Numbered from the stretch's first letter, positions 18,811-28,100 are shown. The stretch: 64,000 bases of DNA from Clostridiales bacterium (GCA_012839345.1 DUNN01000029.1:104209-168208), one strand, 5' to 3'. Program-made: numbers and translations. Notes: generated by a model not told the origin, from the letters alone.

Positions 18811-19754
18811 GTGATAGCCATATTACACTGACGCTGGAAGCGGAGGACGAGGAAATTCGTCTGGACAGACTCATCAGCCTGAAAATTCCGGAGCTGACGC
18901 GTTCTGCCGCCGAAAAGCTGATTACTCGGGGCCTTGTCACCTCCGGCGGAGTAGTGCTGCCGAAAAGCGCGCAGGGACGCGCCGGGCAGCAGATTGAAGT
19001 TACCATTCCGGAACCGCAGGGACTGGATGTGAAAGCGGAAAATATTCCGCTGGAAATTATGTATGAAGATGACGACCTGCTGGTGGTCAACAAGCCGAAA
19101 GGAATGGTGGTGCACCCCGCCGCCGGAAATTACGAGGGCACGCTGGTCAATGCGCTTCTGGCGTACTGCGGCGATTCGCTTTCCGGTATTAACGGCGTGA
19201 TCCGCCCCGGTATTGTGCACCGGATTGACAAAGATACCAGCGGCCTGTTAATCGTCGCAAAAAACGATTTTGCTCACCGCATTCTGGCGGAACAGATTAA
19301 AGAGCATAGCTTTACGCGTGTTTATGAAGCGGTGGTGCATGGGCATTTAAAGCAGGACGAAGGAACGGTAGATGCGCCCATTGGGCGTCATCCGGTGGAC
19401 CGCAAAAAAATGGCCGTGACACAGAAAAATTCCCGTAACGCCGTCACGCATTACCGCGTGCTCGCGCGGTACGACGGACTGACCCATGACTTTGCCCAGG
19501 GGTTCACCCATGTGCAGTGCAGGCTGGAAACGGGCCGCACGCACCAAATTCGCGTACACATGGCGTATCTTGGCCACCCGGTTGCGGGGGACCCGGTTTA
19601 CGGCCCGAAAAAGGTGGTGCCCAACCTAAACGGGCAGTGTCTGCACGCGCGCGTGATTGGGTTTCGCCACCCGAGGGATGGGCGATATATTGAGATCACC
19701 AGTGAGCTGCCCGCGTATTTTACTGATTTTCTGGCGAAGCTTCACCGGATTTAG
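18807..19754 (+). CDS. RluD/RluA family 23S rRNA pseudouridine synthase
   Basis: This 315-aa enzyme isomerises uridine in RNA. An N-terminal S4 domain (RLDRLISLKIPELTRSAAEKLI) precedes the catalytic domain with HRIDKDTSGLLIVAKN, which holds the catalytic Asp, and GRTHQIRVHMAYLGHPV. It is coupled to lspA by a 4-bp overlap, the standard lspA-rluD (ylyB) order of Firmicutes. The exact target uridines are not known from the sequence. Confidence 0.95.
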   Translation: MSDSHITLTLEAEDEEIRLDRLISLKIPELTRSAAEKLITRGLVTSGGVVLPKSAQGRAGQQIEVTIPEPQGLDVKAENIPLEIMYEDDDLLVVNKPKGMVVHPAAGNYEGTLVNALLAYCGDSLSGINGVIRPGIVHRIDKDTSGLLIVAKNDFAHRILAEQIKEHSFTRVYEAVVHGHLKQDEGTVDAPIGRHPVDRKKMAVTQKNSRNAVTHYRVLARYDGLTHDFAQGFTHVQCRLETGRTHQIRVHMAYLGHPVAGDPVYGPKKVVPNLNGQCLHARVIGFRHPRDGRYIEITSELPAYFTDFLAKLHRI

Positions 19755-19798
19755 ACACTTAATAGAAGATATGACTGCAATTCCCGGGAGGAACTTTT

Positions 19799-20599
19799 TT
19801 GGACTTAAATGGAATTTTGGTAATCTCTGATTTGGATGGTACGCTGATTGACCGAAATTACACGGTGCCGGAGCGTACCCTGCGCGCCGTGGAGCGTTTG
19901 AAACGCGCCGGGGGCCGGTTTACGGTCGCGACCGGCCGCTCGCCGGAATCTGGTCGACGGTACATAGAAGCGGTTGCACCAAACAGCCCGGGCGTCATTC
20001 TGAACGGCACGCTGGTTTATGATTTTGAAACCGGCAAAATCCTTTGGCAGAATCCGATGAATACCTCCGGCGCGAAAGAATGCATTGACCGGATTCGGGA
20101 TCATTTCCCCGAAACGGGCATTGAGGTGTTCGCAACGCAGGGACTGGGCGTGGTACATCGCAACGAATGGATTACGCAGCACCTGTCCCGTGAAGGAATC
20201 CGGGAGTTTCTTCCGGATGTGTTTCACGGCCCGGTTTTGTGCAAGGCAATTTTTGCGGACGAGGCCGATGTTATCCGTAAAATCATCGATTTCACCGGGA
20301 CCTTTGCACATGAGGAAGTGCGGTTTGTAACATCCAGCCCGTATTTTTTGGAAATGCTCCCGGCTAAGGCAGACAAAGGCTCGGCCCTGCGGGAACTGAT
20401 GCGCATTTGCGGCTATGCCCGCGAACAGGTCTATGCCATCGGGGACTATTACAATGATCTGGAATTGCTGGACGCCGCTGGCTTTGCCGCGGTACCGGAC
20501 AATGCGCCGGACGACTTGAAACAGCGGGCAGATTTGGTGGTTTGCAGCTGTGACGAGGGTGCAGTCGGTAATCTGATCGAATATCTCGAACAAAAGTAG
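19799..20599 (+). CDS. Cof-type HAD superfamily phosphatase
   Basis: This 266-aa hydrolase has the HAD motifs DLDGTLI (nucleophile Asp, residues 10-16), a Cof-type C2 cap, the Lys in AKADKGSALREL and the final acidic motif GDYYNDLELLDAAG. Such proteins dephosphorylate sugar phosphates or cofactors. The start is TTG with GGGAGGA 6-7 nt upstream. It may be co-transcribed with the comEA-like gene 8 bp downstream. Confidence 0.92.
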   Translation: MDLNGILVISDLDGTLIDRNYTVPERTLRAVERLKRAGGRFTVATGRSPESGRRYIEAVAPNSPGVILNGTLVYDFETGKILWQNPMNTSGAKECIDRIRDHFPETGIEVFATQGLGVVHRNEWITQHLSREGIREFLPDVFHGPVLCKAIFADEADVIRKIIDFTGTFAHEEVRFVTSSPYFLEMLPAKADKGSALRELMRICGYAREQVYAIGDYYNDLELLDAAGFAAVPDNAPDDLKQRADLVVCSCDEGAVGNLIEYLEQK

Positions 20600-20607
20600 G
20601 TTTTTAG

Positions 20608-21072
20608 ATGGAACAGGAAACCCTGCATCAGCGTTATCTGGTGGTTTTTGCATTGATTCTGTGCGCAGTAATGGTGCTTTACAACGTTTTTTACGTGCCG
20701 GATGTATCCCTTTCTAATGTTACGGTTTCCATTGACGCTTCGTCCGGCCAGCCATTCGAGAATTCCTCCGTTTTGTCTTCCGATGAAGAATATGTTCCCA
20801 GTGCAGTATCTTCTGGGGATTTTTCAGGTGCCGGGTCGAAAAGCATTTCTTCCAAAGCTGCGGCTTCGGGCGGAAAAATCAACCTGAACACCGCCACCGC
20901 ACAGCAGCTCAGCGATGGACTGAACGGAGTCGGTGAGGTGCTTGCAAAACGGATTGTGGATTATCGGGAAACACACGGCCGTTTTCAATCGGTTTCTGAA
21001 CTGAAGAATGTTACCGGAATTGGCGAAAAGCTGTATGCGAAGATTCAGAATCAGGTTACTGTGGGGGATTAG
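20608..21072 (+). CDS. ComEA-like helix-hairpin-helix protein
   Basis: This 154-aa protein has one N-terminal membrane helix (about residues 9-28), a Ser-rich spacer and a C-terminal helix-hairpin-helix pair (KINLNTATAQQLSDGLNGVG, then FQSVSELKNVTGIGEKLYAKI). It matches ComEA, the membrane DNA receptor of competence, but lacks the SLBB-like extra domain. A ComEC-type hydrolase is encoded at 62.2 kb. Whether this organism takes up DNA cannot be told from the window. Confidence 0.87.
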   Translation: MEQETLHQRYLVVFALILCAVMVLYNVFYVPDVSLSNVTVSIDASSGQPFENSSVLSSDEEYVPSAVSSGDFSGAGSKSISSKAAASGGKINLNTATAQQLSDGLNGVGEVLAKRIVDYRETHGRFQSVSELKNVTGIGEKLYAKIQNQVTVGD

Positions 21073-21135
21073 GCATTTCCCGCGGGTTTGGGTCGTCTGT
21101 TTGAAACCGGAATTTTCAAGATAACAAAATAAGAA

Positions 21136-21176
21136 GCAGGCATCCGCTCCTATCGTGAGTGGGTGCCTGCTTTCGT
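21136..21176 (+). terminator. Long intrinsic terminator after comEA-like gene
   Basis: Arms of 14 nt (starting GCAGGCATCC and ending GGGTGCCTGC) pair with G-U pairs around a 7-nt loop and are followed by TTTCGTT. It ends the plus-strand block and faces the minus-strand genes. Confidence 0.8.
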
Positions 21177-21228
21177 TCTGAGAAGTGATTCATTTTTCAC
21201 TGAAAAATATATCAATGGGAAGTGGAAA

Positions 21229-21432
21229 TCAGGGCAGTTCGTTTTTCCGTGTGTGTTCCGCTAAATAGACATCTGCGGCTTTCTCCATCTTTTTCATAGA
21301 TTTTTGCGTCCGATTCATGTAACAAATGGATTTCACCAGCACCCAGCCGCTTAATACGGAGCACAGTGCGGTCATGACCGCTACGGCTGCGCCAAAAATG
21401 CGAAAGATTCTTTTCCGGTTTTCCGGGTTCAT
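21229..21432 (-). CDS. Small single-pass membrane protein, unknown
   Basis: This 67-aa protein has a basic N-terminus, one membrane helix (about residues 11-37) and a charged helical tail. No family is recognised. It lies 20 bp downstream of the phosphofructokinase gene on the same strand, with GGGGGTGAAAG before its ATG, so it is probably the last gene of that transcript. Its role is unknown. Confidence 0.6.
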   Translation of the reverse strand: MNPENRKRIFRIFGAAVAVMTALCSVLSGWVLVKSICYMNRTQKSMKKMEKAADVYLAEHTRKNELP

Positions 21433-21452
21433 TCTTTCACCCCCTGCTTTCT

Positions 21453-22529
21453 TTATTCGCCAAAGCTAATTCCAATGTTACGCGCGGTTTGCACAATTTC
21501 CGAATCGGCGGGAACCAGCTTTAGTTTTCCTGCTACTTCGCTCAAAGGCACCGGAACAATCCGTTCCTTTTGCAGCGCGACCATGTTGCCGTAATTTTGT
21601 TCCGCAATCAGGTCCACGGCCGCCGCGCCAAAGCGGGTGGCCAGCAGGCGGTCATAGGCGCAGGGGCTGCCGCCGCGCTGAAAATGTCCAGGAACTGTTA
21701 CGCGGATTTCAGACCCAATTTTTTCGCCAATTTCGTTTGCCAGCCGGTACGAGATGGAGGGAAACCGCATTGCTGCGCGTGCGGCCTTGAATTCTTTTTT
21801 GCTCATTTTTGCCTCGTCTTGGGAAAGTGCGCCCTCCGCGACCGCAAGAATGGAAAAACGCTTGCCTGCCTGATTTCTCGCCTCCAGCGTTTCCAAAATG
21901 ATGTCGAGTTCATAAGGAATTTCGGGAATTAGAATCACGTCCGCCCCGCCGGAAATACCTGCGTGCAGCGTCATCCAGCCTGCCTTGTGCCCCATAATTT
22001 CCACAATGAAAACCCGGCCGTGGGAAGTAGCCGTGGTGTGGATGCAGTCCAGCACATGGGTTGCAATTTCCACCGCGCTGCTAAAGCCGAAGGTCATTTC
22101 CGTGTTCCAGACATCGTTGTCGATGGTCTTTGGGAGCGAAACCACGTTCAGTCCTTCTTCCCGGAGCAGGTTAGCGGTTTTTTGCGTTCCGTTGCCGCCC
22201 AGCACCACCAGGCAGTCAAGCTTCATTTTTTTATAGTTGTTTTTCATGTTTTTAACTTTATCGACACTGTCTTCTTCCACGATTCGCATTTTTTTGAAGG
22301 GCTGACGGGAAGTCCCCAGTATGGTGCCGCCCAGCGTTAGGATGCCGGAAAAGTCCGAAGGCTGCATTCGTTTGTAGTTCCCTTCAATTAATCCACGGTA
22401 TCCGTCGATAATGCCGTAGACCTCCACGTCCTCGCCAAACCGGACATACAGTGCTTTCGCAACTCCGCGGATTGCTGCATTCAGGCCCTGACAGTCGCCG
22501 CCGCTTGTTAAAATTCCGATTCTTTTCAT
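21453..22529 (-). CDS. pfkA: 6-phosphofructokinase, Gly104/Lys124 type
   Basis: The enzyme phosphorylates fructose 6-phosphate in glycolysis. The 358-aa protein has ILTSGGDCQGLNAAIRG, the active-site loop PKTIDNDVW and the fructose-binding EIMGHKAGW and GHFQRGGSPCAYDR. In the positions that separate ATP from pyrophosphate enzymes it combines Gly (GGNGTQ) with Lys (PKTIDND), as in the mixed long-type group, so the donor may be ATP, while classical ATP enzymes have PGTIDND. It lies 15 bp after ppk1 on the same strand, an unusual pairing with polyphosphate metabolism. Confidence 0.93.
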   Translation of the reverse strand: MKRIGILTSGGDCQGLNAAIRGVAKALYVRFGEDVEVYGIIDGYRGLIEGNYKRMQPSDFSGILTLGGTILGTSRQPFKKMRIVEEDSVDKVKNMKNNYKKMKLDCLVVLGGNGTQKTANLLREEGLNVVSLPKTIDNDVWNTEMTFGFSSAVEIATHVLDCIHTTATSHGRVFIVEIMGHKAGWMTLHAGISGGADVILIPEIPYELDIILETLEARNQAGKRFSILAVAEGALSQDEAKMSKKEFKAARAAMRFPSISYRLANEIGEKIGSEIRVTVPGHFQRGGSPCAYDRLLATRFGAAAVDLIAEQNYGNMVALQKERIVPVPLSEVAGKLKLVPADSEIVQTARNIGISFGE

Positions 22530-22544
22530 CTTCCTGCCTCCGAA

Positions 22545-24677
22545 TTAAGAAATGGTTTCTTCTTTCAAATCGGCCCGCCGAATCGGGCGGAACGGTTTGC
22601 TTTCTTCCGACTGCGCCAGTTCATCCACCGATTTCTGGGCGGCCCGCCAGAATTCCAGCTGGCAGTCGCACGGCGCCTTGCCACGTTTGTCAATGTGGCT
22701 GTAAGAGGTGTCCGGTTTCATGACTCTGGTATTAATATTATCACTGAACATCAGAGTTAAAATGGAAAGCGTGCGTTTGCGCAGATTTTCATCCTCAATG
22801 GGGAACACCAGTTCCACGCGCCGGTCCAGGTTGCGCTGCATCCAGTCCGCGCTGCCCATATAGATTTTCGGGTTCCCACCGTTTTCAAACATGAAAATGC
22901 GGCTGTGCTCCAACTGCCTGCCCACTATGCTGTGAACCTCAATGTTTTCGCTGATGCCGGGAAGACCGGGAATCAAGCAGCAGATTCCACGCACAATCAG
23001 GCGTATGGCAACGCCCGCCTGCGAAGCCTTGTAAAGCAGTTCAATCATGCGCGGGTCAACCAGGGAATTCACCTTTGCGGTAATCGCCGCGGGCAGGCCG
23101 TGCTGCGCGTTTTCTATTTCCTTTTGAATCATGCGCTCAAAAAACGGCCGCATTCCGCTGGGGGCGACCACAAAGCGGTTGTATTCCGGCGGCAGGGAGT
23201 ATCCGGTTAGTACGTTAAATAGGGAGGAAGCATCCGAACCATAGGGTTCCTTGCAGGTGAACACGCCGATGTCGGTGTAAACTTTCGCGGTAGAATCGTT
23301 GTAATTGCCCGTTCCCATGTGCAGGTAGCGGCGAATCCCGTCCTCATCCCGCCGCACAACCAGCAGAATTTTGCAGTGGGTTTTCAGCCCAGCCAAGCCA
23401 TAAATGACATGGCAGCCGGCTTCTTCCAGCTTTTTGGCCCAAATGATGTTGTTTTCTTCATCAAAACGGGCTTTCAGTTCCACCAGCACCGTCACCTGCT
23501 TGCCGTTTTCCGCCGCCTTAATGAGCGCGGCGATGATGGGGGAGTGACCGCTGACCCGGTAAAGGGTCTGCTTGATGGCAAGCACGTTTTCATCCTCTGC
23601 TGCCTGCCGAACGAACTGCACCACGGTTTCAAAACTTTCATAGGGGTGGTGGACCATCCGGTCCCGCTCGCGGATGGCCGCGAAAAGATCGTCGCACCCC
23701 CAGAAGTCGGCAGGCGGGTATACGGGACGAAGCGGCTGGAAACAGAGCGGTTCAAATTCCGGCAGGGAAGCAAATTTGGACAGAAAGGTCAAATCCAGCG
23801 GGCCGGGGACTTCATAAATTTCCTCGGCGGTTATGCCAAGCATCTCCACCAGAAATTCGCGGGTTTCCGGGTCGCAGCGCTGCAAAATTTCCAGCCGCAC
23901 CGGCTTGCCGCGCCGGCGCTTCTTAATGGATTTCTGGATTTCAATCATCAGGTCTTCGGATTCTTCGTCAATTTCAAGGTCGGCGTCGCGCGTAATGCGG
24001 AATGGGCACGCGGTACGAATGTTACTGCGTTCGAACAGTTCATCCAGTTTATAGATGATTACATTTTCTAGTAGCACAAATTTATTGCCCGTGGAGGAAG
24101 GAACTTTCAGAAAGCGGGAAAGTATGGAAGGAACCTGAACCACGGCAAAATACGATTCCCCTTCCCGGTTTAACCGTACTGCAATATTCAGGCTTTTGTT
24201 CATCAGCAGCGGAAAAGGCCGGCTGGTATCGACCGCAAGCGGGGTTAAAACCGGGAACAGGACTTTGTCAAAGTAATCGGAAATAAATTTTTTCTGTTCG
24301 GCGTTCATTTCATCCGGTTGAAGAAACGAAACGCCCTTTTTGCGCAGCGCGGGAAACACCGATCGCAGCAAACAGGAATACTGCTTTTCGTTAAAAGCGC
24401 GGATTTTTTCCGTGAGCAGGGGAAGCAGCTGATCCGGCGTCAGACCAGAAGGGTCCACCGCGTGGTAATTGGAACGAATCTGCTCTTTTACGCCTGCAAC
24501 GCGCACCATAAAGAATTCATCCAGATTGGATGCGGTGATGGCCAGAAAACGGATGCGCTCCATAATTGGATTTTCGCGCTCGAAGGCTTCTTCCAGTACA
24601 CGCGCGTTAAAATCCATCCAACTTAACTCACGATTAATGTAGGGAAATTTATTTTTTGAATTTGCTTTTTCGCTCAT
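22545..24677 (-). CDS. ppk1: Polyphosphate kinase 1
   Basis: Ppk1 reversibly polymerises the gamma-phosphate of ATP into polyphosphate. The 710-aa protein has the N-terminal helical domain (YINRELSWMDFNARVLEEA), the head domain, and two phospholipase D-like C-terminal domains. The autophosphorylated His is in HMGTGNYND near residue 450, and a second His is in GRQLEHSRIF. It forms a likely operon with the Ppx-like gene upstream and pfkA downstream. Confidence 0.97.
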   Translation of the reverse strand: MSEKANSKNKFPYINRELSWMDFNARVLEEAFERENPIMERIRFLAITASNLDEFFMVRVAGVKEQIRSNYHAVDPSGLTPDQLLPLLTEKIRAFNEKQYSCLLRSVFPALRKKGVSFLQPDEMNAEQKKFISDYFDKVLFPVLTPLAVDTSRPFPLLMNKSLNIAVRLNREGESYFAVVQVPSILSRFLKVPSSTGNKFVLLENVIIYKLDELFERSNIRTACPFRITRDADLEIDEESEDLMIEIQKSIKKRRRGKPVRLEILQRCDPETREFLVEMLGITAEEIYEVPGPLDLTFLSKFASLPEFEPLCFQPLRPVYPPADFWGCDDLFAAIRERDRMVHHPYESFETVVQFVRQAAEDENVLAIKQTLYRVSGHSPIIAALIKAAENGKQVTVLVELKARFDEENNIIWAKKLEEAGCHVIYGLAGLKTHCKILLVVRRDEDGIRRYLHMGTGNYNDSTAKVYTDIGVFTCKEPYGSDASSLFNVLTGYSLPPEYNRFVVAPSGMRPFFERMIQKEIENAQHGLPAAITAKVNSLVDPRMIELLYKASQAGVAIRLIVRGICCLIPGLPGISENIEVHSIVGRQLEHSRIFMFENGGNPKIYMGSADWMQRNLDRRVELVFPIEDENLRKRTLSILTLMFSDNINTRVMKPDTSYSHIDKRGKAPCDCQLEFWRAAQKSVDELAQSEESKPFRPIRRADLKEETIS

Positions 24678-24798
24678 TGCATCTCAACTGCCTTTTCAGT
24701 CATTAGTCATGTTCTGCCGAAATAGAACGCAGCGGAATCAAATCCAGAACATAGGCTTTGTTCGGCTTTTTGCCGAGCTCAGTTCGATCGGCAAACCC

Positions 24799-26367
24799 TT
24801 AGATGAAAGTCGATTTAATGGTGAGTTCCGGGTTGTAGCCGAATACTTCCATAAAGAAAGGCGCACACTGTTCAAACGCCCATTTTTCCAGGTAGGCGTT
24901 CTCATTGCTGACCGCCGAAATCAGCAGTCGGTCGTTTTCCAGCTTTATCTTTAAATCGCTCAGTTTTTGCTTTTGCGACTTGTCAAGTGCGTTAGCCAAG
25001 CGGAAAATAGCGACTAGCTTCGAAACAATCAGTCTTTGCTTGTCGTTTAGGCGGAAGAACCCGATGTCGTCAAAGTTGGGCACATCGTATTCATTGTAGC
25101 GAGAAACATAAGCCGTCAGCAGCATTTCCTCATCGGTCATTCCGTAGATATCAATATTTTTAATCAGGTCGAAGCTGCTCAGTAAATGGTCTTTCACGGT
25201 GACATAATGGCCGCACTCATGCAGAATGGCCGCCAGCTCCAGCAGCAGGCGCTTGCGGTGGTCAAGGCCGTGGGCATCCTTCATTTTATCAAAAATCCGG
25301 CATGCGATTTTACGGATGCTTTCGGAATGCTTTTGGTCGCATTTATAGGTTTTGGCAATTTCGTTTGCACAGGAGATGGCGTTCACGCGGACATGCTCCA
25401 AATATTCCCCACTGCTTTTCGGGACCAGCATATGCCGCATCAGCGCGTCCCAAAGCTCCACCTTCGGCGCAATTACGCTTTCAGAAGTGGTGAATCCCGT
25501 CAGTCGGGTATAAATCGCCAGGGCGGAATACAGCAGTTCGGCGTTTTCTTCGCTGATATTGAACTGTTCACAGATTTTTTCCTGCGATAGGGAACGGAAT
25601 TGGCGGGAAAGGTCAGAAATCATATGTGCCGGAATAATATATTTTCCGTTTTTGGGTTCCACCCCGCAGATTTTTGCAATCAGCTGAATTTCATTTCCGG
25701 TCAGAATCAGGTTGGAAACGTTTCCTTTGCTGAGCGGAATGGTAATATGGCCGAGAATGGAGTCCAGATATTCCTCCACCACATAATAAAAATCCTCGGT
25801 TTCCTCCTCAATTTTGCCCAGAATATCGTGCAGTTTCAGCGCACCCATGGGGATGTTCTGAGAAAAAATCATATGTTTGCCGTCATATACCGAAAATCCG
25901 ATGGTGCCCGCGCCAATGTAGGAAATCAGCGCCGTATCCTCCTTCAGCCCCTCCATGCTTTGCAGAGAATTCAGAATTTCCGAATAAATCAGAGTTTTTT
26001 CCTGGTCGTCCTCCAGCACCTGAACCGTCATATCGTTCTGGATTTTCAGCTGGTCAATTACATAATACCGGTTGGCCGCCTCGCGCAGTGCTGTGGTCGC
26101 CACTACGCGGTACTGTTCCACGCCGTATTCGGCCATAATGTCGCTGTAACCGTGCAGAGCCTTGGAGAGCTCGCGCAGGCTTTCAAAGCTGATTTTTCCG
26201 TCGGTAAACACTTCGTGCCCCAGAGAAAGCGGGTATTCCAGCCGGTCAATGTCCACAATTTCGCCGCGCTTTAATTGGGAAACACGCATTTTCAGCAGCT
26301 TGGTGCCAATGTCGATGACGGCGGCCGTTTTGCCGTTCCTCTTTTTATGATTGTTCACGGTTTTCAC
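24799..26367 (-). CDS. Ppx/GppA-like protein with C-terminal HD domain
   Basis: This 522-aa protein has the two-lobed actin-like fold of exopolyphosphatase/GppA (AVIDIGTKLLKMRV, VATTALREAANR, EKTLIYSEIL) and a C-terminal HD domain (ILHECGHYVTVKDHL). The pairing with ppk1 supports a polyphosphate or (p)ppGpp role. The two phosphate-binding loops differ from the classical motifs: DIGTKLL replaces DIGSNS, and SYIGAGTIG replaces the VDIGGGS loop, losing its Asp. It could be a divergent enzyme or a regulator. Confidence 0.88.
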   Translation of the reverse strand: MKTVNNHKKRNGKTAAVIDIGTKLLKMRVSQLKRGEIVDIDRLEYPLSLGHEVFTDGKISFESLRELSKALHGYSDIMAEYGVEQYRVVATTALREAANRYYVIDQLKIQNDMTVQVLEDDQEKTLIYSEILNSLQSMEGLKEDTALISYIGAGTIGFSVYDGKHMIFSQNIPMGALKLHDILGKIEEETEDFYYVVEEYLDSILGHITIPLSKGNVSNLILTGNEIQLIAKICGVEPKNGKYIIPAHMISDLSRQFRSLSQEKICEQFNISEENAELLYSALAIYTRLTGFTTSESVIAPKVELWDALMRHMLVPKSSGEYLEHVRVNAISCANEIAKTYKCDQKHSESIRKIACRIFDKMKDAHGLDHRKRLLLELAAILHECGHYVTVKDHLLSSFDLIKNIDIYGMTDEEMLLTAYVSRYNEYDVPNFDDIGFFRLNDKQRLIVSKLVAIFRLANALDKSQKQKLSDLKIKLENDRLLISAVSNENAYLEKWAFEQCAPFFMEVFGYNPELTIKSTFI

Positions 26368-26448
26368 CGCCCTTTTGCAAATTTATATCAGTATAACAGG
26401 AAATTCCTGCTTCATCAACCGAAGGAATCCGTTCCATCCGGGTAAAAC

Positions 26449-26478
26449 AAAACCGGCATCGGCGCGCGATGTCGGTTT
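26449..26478 (-). terminator. Intrinsic terminator after the lipoprotein pair
   Basis: Read on the minus strand, AAACCGACATC pairs with GATGCCGGTTT around GCGCGCC, followed by a TGTTTT tract. It ends the minus-strand transcript coming from 27.9 kb. Confidence 0.75.
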
Positions 26479-26494
26479 GAAACCGGAAAAACGG

Positions 26495-26959
26495 TTATTG
26501 AATTGCGTCATTGTAAATCTTATTCAGCTCTTCGTACTGCGGGGAAACAATCATGCTGACGTAATTGCCGTCCTGTTTTACTGGGCATTTCTTTAAAATG
26601 GCGTATTCTTCGGGAAGATAGTCCTTCATTTCCACTTCTTTTTGCTGGTAACGCGCGTCCATTTTTTCCTTTATCCGTTTGGCGGCGTCTGCGTCCTTTC
26701 CTTCCAACAGAACGATTTCATCACCCTTTACTCCGGTGGAATCCACATAGATGGCAAGCTGCTTCACATCATTCGCGTCAATTCCGTAAGAAGCCATCAA
26801 GTCATCTTTGGTCAAATCCATCATTTCTGTGTTGGTGAGCTTTGCTTTCATATTGTCCATTACCTTGGAAAGGTCGGCTTGCTTGGTCGCTTTGCTGCCG
26901 CATGCGGCAAGGGAAAAGAGCAGAATCAAGCCTAAAAGGACGGAAAACCACTTTTTCAT
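26495..26959 (-). CDS. DUF4358 domain lipoprotein
   Basis: This 154-aa protein has a lipoprotein signal peptide ending LFSLAACGS, so it should be anchored by Cys20. The rest matches the DUF4358 family of Clostridia (KGDEIVLLEGKDADAAKRIKEKM, then a YVSMIVS ending). The function of the family is not known. It lies 13 bp after an SGNH-hydrolase lipoprotein gene; the two are a recurring pair and probably act on the same extracytoplasmic target. Confidence 0.88.
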   Translation of the reverse strand: MKKWFSVLLGLILLFSLAACGSKATKQADLSKVMDNMKAKLTNTEMMDLTKDDLMASYGIDANDVKQLAIYVDSTGVKGDEIVLLEGKDADAAKRIKEKMDARYQQKEVEMKDYLPEEYAILKKCPVKQDGNYVSMIVSPQYEELNKIYNDAIQ

Positions 26960-26972
26960 AAAAATCCTCCAG

Positions 26973-27887
26973 TTATTGCTTTACCGTATGGGTCAAAAGA
27001 TATTGAATCCAAATCTCACAGGCTTTGTCCGTAAAATGAATTCCTAGAATATTGGGGTCGCTGCAGAACTCCGGCGGCAGGTTCCCGTCTTCATCCCGCA
27101 GGGCGGAGGCCACATCCACAAAATAATAATTCTTTTCCTGGCACATTTTGCTCAGGGCATTGTCGTAGGCGATTAGATTGGGGTTGTTCAGCTGCTTCAT
27201 CTGCTTTTCTTTCAGAATCGGGGTGGCGGACTGTACTAAGATCATGGCGTCAGGGGATTTGGTTTTTATGTTCGCCAACAGCTTTTCCATATTTTTTACG
27301 GAGCCTTCAATGCCATAAAGCGCAATGTCATTTGCACCGAGCATAATATAAACCTTTTTGGCGCCCATTGCCGCTACGCTGTCTTCCAGCAGCATTTTCT
27401 GTCCGTTATAAGCAGGATGAATGGAATCGGTTCCAACCGCTTTCAGCGCGTTGGCGCTGCCCATGCTTCCGGCGGTTAAAAACTGGGCCTTGCCCATAAA
27501 ATCCGGCTGGGATTTGCGTTTAATCGTAATGTAATTTTTCAGTTTCAGAGAAACTGAGTCACCGATAAACACCGCGTCGTCAAAATAGCTGTAATCGGAC
27601 TTGGCGCTTTGTTTTACGGCGTTGACCGGAGCGCTTTTGACCGGAGGCGGGAGAGAAACCGTGCTTTCGATGGAATTGGAAGAGCCTGAATTCGAGGGGG
27701 ATAGGGAAACTGCGCTGCTTTCTGAAGAGGCAGCAGAGGACGCCGCCGGGCCGGAAGAAACGGAGCTCTGTGCGGAATTGTTGGAAGAAACCGTGCTGGA
27801 TTTTGCACAGCCGCTGGAAAGCAGAAGGCCTGCCAGAAGCAGACAGCACACGGTTAACCGGGGATAATGCTGAACCATTCCGTTCAC
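26973..27887 (-). CDS. SGNH/GDSL hydrolase lipoprotein
   Basis: This 304-aa exported lipoprotein has the lipobox LLSSGC (Cys27), a Ser/Pro-rich linker to about residue 90 and a GDSL-type esterase domain. Motif I is FIGDSVSLKL with the nucleophile Ser, motif III is MLGANDIALYG, and the final catalytic pair is in SDPNILGIHFTD. Such enzymes deacylate cell-wall polymers or lipids. It is the first gene of the minus-strand pair, with a promoter at 27922-27950. Confidence 0.9.
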   Translation of the reverse strand: MNGMVQHYPRLTVCCLLLAGLLLSSGCAKSSTVSSNNSAQSSVSSGPAASSAASSESSAVSLSPSNSGSSNSIESTVSLPPPVKSAPVNAVKQSAKSDYSYFDDAVFIGDSVSLKLKNYITIKRKSQPDFMGKAQFLTAGSMGSANALKAVGTDSIHPAYNGQKMLLEDSVAAMGAKKVYIMLGANDIALYGIEGSVKNMEKLLANIKTKSPDAMILVQSATPILKEKQMKQLNNPNLIAYDNALSKMCQEKNYYFVDVASALRDEDGNLPPEFCSDPNILGIHFTDKACEIWIQYLLTHTVKQ

Positions 27888-27921
27888 CCTTTTCGATTAT
27901 GAAATGTTAAATAGTACTGTA

Positions 27922-27950
27922 AGTATAGCATAGCATTTACCAATCCACAA
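27922..27950 (-). promoter_or_regulatory. Sigma-A promoter for the SGNH lipoprotein operon
   Basis: On the minus strand TTGTGG (27950-27945), a 17-bp spacer and TATACT (27927-27922) lie about 35 nt before the start codon. Confidence 0.55.
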
Positions 27951-28043
27951 TAAAGATTACAAAAATGACAATAATTTTGGTTGAAGTACCTATTTTTTAC
28001 ATTTTTAGTTGCCTTCCCCGCTTCTAGATTGAAAATGAACGGA

Positions 28044-28072
28044 TTGAATCTTTGCTTTTCTTGTGGTATCAT
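28044..28072 (+). promoter_or_regulatory. Sigma-A promoter of the adenine deaminase gene
   Basis: TTGAAT (28044-28049) and TATCAT (28067-28072) are separated by 17 bp and lie about 28 nt before the start codon. There is no room for a purine riboswitch between this promoter and the gene. Confidence 0.6.
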
Positions 28073-28100
28073 AGATAAAATTTACCTTGGAGGCGGTACC

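Noticed and set aside
27951..28100. Purine riboswitch before adenine deaminase
   Set aside because: The promoter lies only about 28 nt before the start codon, and none of the conserved three-way-junction sequence is present.
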